A DNA stretch of 64,000 nt from Sporolactobacillus shoreae (GTDB lineage Bacteria; Bacillota; Bacilli; Bacillales; Sporolactobacillaceae), in the NCBI RefSeq assembly GCF_004684935.1, contig NZ_SRJD01000010.1, positions 31,322 through 95,321 on the forward strand, read 5' to 3'. Both the position numbers and the translations under genes were made by a program. The notes below the pieces were generated by a model that saw only the letters and a list, made by a program, of their open reading frames with translations, did not search any database and had not been told where the DNA came from. Numbering within the stretch: the stretch's first letter is position 1; each line of letters begins with the position of its first letter. This document shows, in pieces, positions 62,538 to 64,000 of the stretch.

Positions 62538-63473
62538 ATGAGTCGGCAAAAAGCGGACTTAATCCTGGTTATGGTTATGGCGTTTTGGGGATCGTCCTAT
62601 TTGTTTATGAAAACAGGGCTAGAGAGCTTGGGAATCTATAATCTGATCGCTCTCCGGTTTCTGCTTGCTTTCGGGATCACCGCAGTTCTTTTTGCCGGCA
62701 AGTTGCGCCGTACGGACAGGAGAACCCTAATTTACGGAATGATTCTTGGGATTGTCCTGCTCGGTGTTTTTGTGTCCATTATGGAGGGAATGAAATCGAC
62801 GTCCGCTTCAAAAGCCGGATTTTTGGTCAGCCTGACGGTTGTTTTCGTGCCGCTTCTGAGTGCTCTTTTTTTTCGGAATAAGCCTGAATTCAAAATTATT
62901 ATCGGAGCGGCCGTTTCTTTACTCGGCATCGGTCTGCTCACATGGAACGGCCGGATCACTCCCGAATCCGGCGACCTCTACTGCGTACTCGGTGCATTTT
63001 TTAACGCATTATACATTCTGCTCGCCGGCCGGTTTACGAAGCAGGTAAATCCGGTGACTCTGGGTATTTGGCAGATGGGATTCACAGGCGTCCTGGCGCT
63101 CATGATCGCATGGATCGTCGAGGGACCTCAAATACCGGAAACGACGGGATCATGGATTTCCGTTCTCGGACTGGGCATCGTCTGCAGTGCAGCCGGTTAT
63201 ATGCTGCAGACGATCGCCCAGAAATACACCTCGTCGGCCCACGCGGGACTGATTTTTACACTGGAGCCTGTGTTCGCGGCAGCTTTCGCTTTTATTTTTG
63301 CGGGAGAAATTCTTTCAGTGAGAGGTTATTTAGGCGCGGGACTGGTCATGGCCAGCATCTTGATCATGGAAGTTCATTTTAAAGAGATACATATCCCTCA
63401 TTTTAAAGTGCAGAAAGCAGTTCCTTTGTTTCAAAAAGCCGGGGAACAAAAAGGTGAACGGACACATATGTAA
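62538..63473 (+). CDS. EamA/DMT-family exporter
   Basis: 311-residue drug/metabolite transporter with ten membrane segments in two EamA halves (starting MAFWGSSYLFMKTGLESLG and LGAFFNALYILLAGRFTKQ). The C-terminal 30 residues are polar. Members export amino acids or metabolites; the substrate is unknown. GGAAGAGATGAG precedes the ATG. Probably controlled by the divergent LysR protein. Confidence 0.87.
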   Translation: MSRQKADLILVMVMAFWGSSYLFMKTGLESLGIYNLIALRFLLAFGITAVLFAGKLRRTDRRTLIYGMILGIVLLGVFVSIMEGMKSTSASKAGFLVSLTVVFVPLLSALFFRNKPEFKIIIGAAVSLLGIGLLTWNGRITPESGDLYCVLGAFFNALYILLAGRFTKQVNPVTLGIWQMGFTGVLALMIAWIVEGPQIPETTGSWISVLGLGIVCSAAGYMLQTIAQKYTSSAHAGLIFTLEPVFAAAFAFIFAGEILSVRGYLGAGLVMASILIMEVHFKEIHIPHFKVQKAVPLFQKAGEQKGERTHM

Positions 63474-63535
63474 TGGTTCCTGTGAAAACAGGAAAACGGC
63501 ACATTTTGCGGACACCACAGCCTGTCCGCTATTTA

Positions 63536-63573
63536 AATAGAAAGCCGGCCGGCGTACAGCCTGGCTTTCTTCA
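63536..63573 (+). terminator. Terminator of the EamA gene
   Basis: AGAAAGCC (63539-63546) pairs with GGCTTTCT (63563-63570), with TCTTC after it; moderate strength. Confidence 0.6.
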
Positions 63574-63577
63574 TTGG

Positions 63578-64000
63578 TTAAGGCCTTCCACCCGGCTGAG
63601 CCGGCGCAAAGGGATAACTATAGTTCATCGGCCCTTCGAAAGTCACGTAATTAACGAAAACCATCGGGATAAGAAATCGTGTAATTGAATTTTCATCTTT
63701 TATAATCACATGATCGCGCCCGGCGGCTTCAACGGTTCCGGTAAAGACTTTGGCGTTCCATTCTCTATTGCCCTCAAAGGTACAGTAAACTGAGGCTTTT
63801 TTCCCAAGATTGAGCCTTAAGATGTTTTCGATGTAGGACTGTTCGACAAGTATCGGTGCGGCCGGGACCGGCTGCATCTGGCCTGGAACCTGGCCTGCGG
63901 GCGGAACAGGTATGGTTTCAGATGGAAAAGGGAAGGGAAGTGTCTGGGGCGCAGGCGAAGGCGCACCGGACGGCTGGGTGAATTGCCCGGCGAAGGGAAA
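63578..64000 (-). CDS. gerQ: Spore coat protein GerQ (N-terminus outside window)
   Basis: Spore coat protein needed in B. subtilis for the function of the cortex-lytic enzyme CwlJ and crosslinked by transglutaminase. The C-terminal core (SYIENILRLNLGKKASVYCTFEG, VEAAGRDHVIIKD, FLIPMVFVNYVTFEGPMNYSY) is diagnostic. The frame stays open to base 64000 through a Pro/Gly/Gln-rich region (QPSGAPSPAPQ and similar), so the start lies beyond the window; an internal ATG at 63877 is not the start. It supports a spore-forming host. Confidence 0.9.
   Translation of the reverse strand, partial: FPFAGQFTQPSGAPSPAPQTLPFPFPSETIPVPPAGQVPGQMQPVPAAPILVEQSYIENILRLNLGKKASVYCTFEGNREWNAKVFTGTVEAAGRDHVIIKDENSITRFLIPMVFVNYVTFEGPMNYSYPFAPAQPGGRP

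Noticed and set aside
1-64000. tRNA or rRNA genes
   Set aside because: I saw no cloverleaf-like or conserved rRNA sequence in the intergenic regions.

Overview
The window looks like chromosome of a spore-forming, mid-GC member of the Bacillales. The spore genes (a GerQ coat protein at the right edge and a SleL/YaaH-type cortex glucosidase), the four-gene aa3 quinol oxidase operon, the PTS genes, and the many products closest to Bacillus subtilis proteins (YfmR, PdxK, PatA, YdbS/YdbT, YkwC, YisL, YwdK, PbpC) all point there. A Sporolactobacillaceae-like organism is my best guess; this is inference.

Layout. 1-4.6 kb: the 3' end of a repeat-rich, sortase-anchored surface protein, its class A sortase, an ABC-F ATPase and a cut-down LevR-like helix-turn-helix gene. 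4.6-7.6 kb: alpha-galactosidase divergent from a PTS EIIA gene. 7.6-12.4 kb: a TetR-controlled ABC exporter, pyridoxal kinase and a fused MsrA-MsrB. 12.6-15.8 kb: a PAS-GGDEF-EAL protein and an NlpC/P60-LysM cell wall hydrolase. 16-20 kb: qoxABCD. 20-22.3 kb: a small membrane protein and a MurJ/YtgP-type flippase. 22.8-27.8 kb: fruK, fruA and ptsI. 28-33 kb: penicillin-binding protein, 5'-nucleotidase family enzyme and uracil-DNA glycosylase. 33.3-37.8 kb: a six-gene GntR(YtrA-like)-two-ABC-transporter operon with an operator lying across its promoter. 38-46 kb: PH-domain proteins, an MFS transporter without an ordinary start codon, ilvE with an unusual acidic tail, patA, hsp20 and an isochorismatase. 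46-50 kb: recQ, then a lysine riboswitch in front of lysP. 50-52.9 kb: a decayed accessory patch (frameshifted gene, LysM protein without a start, IS110 debris). 52.9-64 kb: mixed housekeeping genes, spore hydrolase, PilZ protein, an IS200-type element, a LysR/EamA pair and gerQ.

The most unusual signal is a set of seven intergenic arrays of short tandem repeats, at least 34 units in all, with periods of 21 or 20 bp (two turns of B-DNA). They fall into four related sequence families, three of which occur at two widely separated sites. All lie in the same orientation, and most sit just beyond intrinsic terminators. I know of no description of such a system. They look like a DNA-level element (phased protein-binding or chromosome-architecture sites) rather than coding sequence.

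Other notable points are two degenerate copies of a Bacillaceae palindromic intergenic repeat, a possible small transcription unit opposite the gntR operon, and disrupted ywdK-gerQ synteny.
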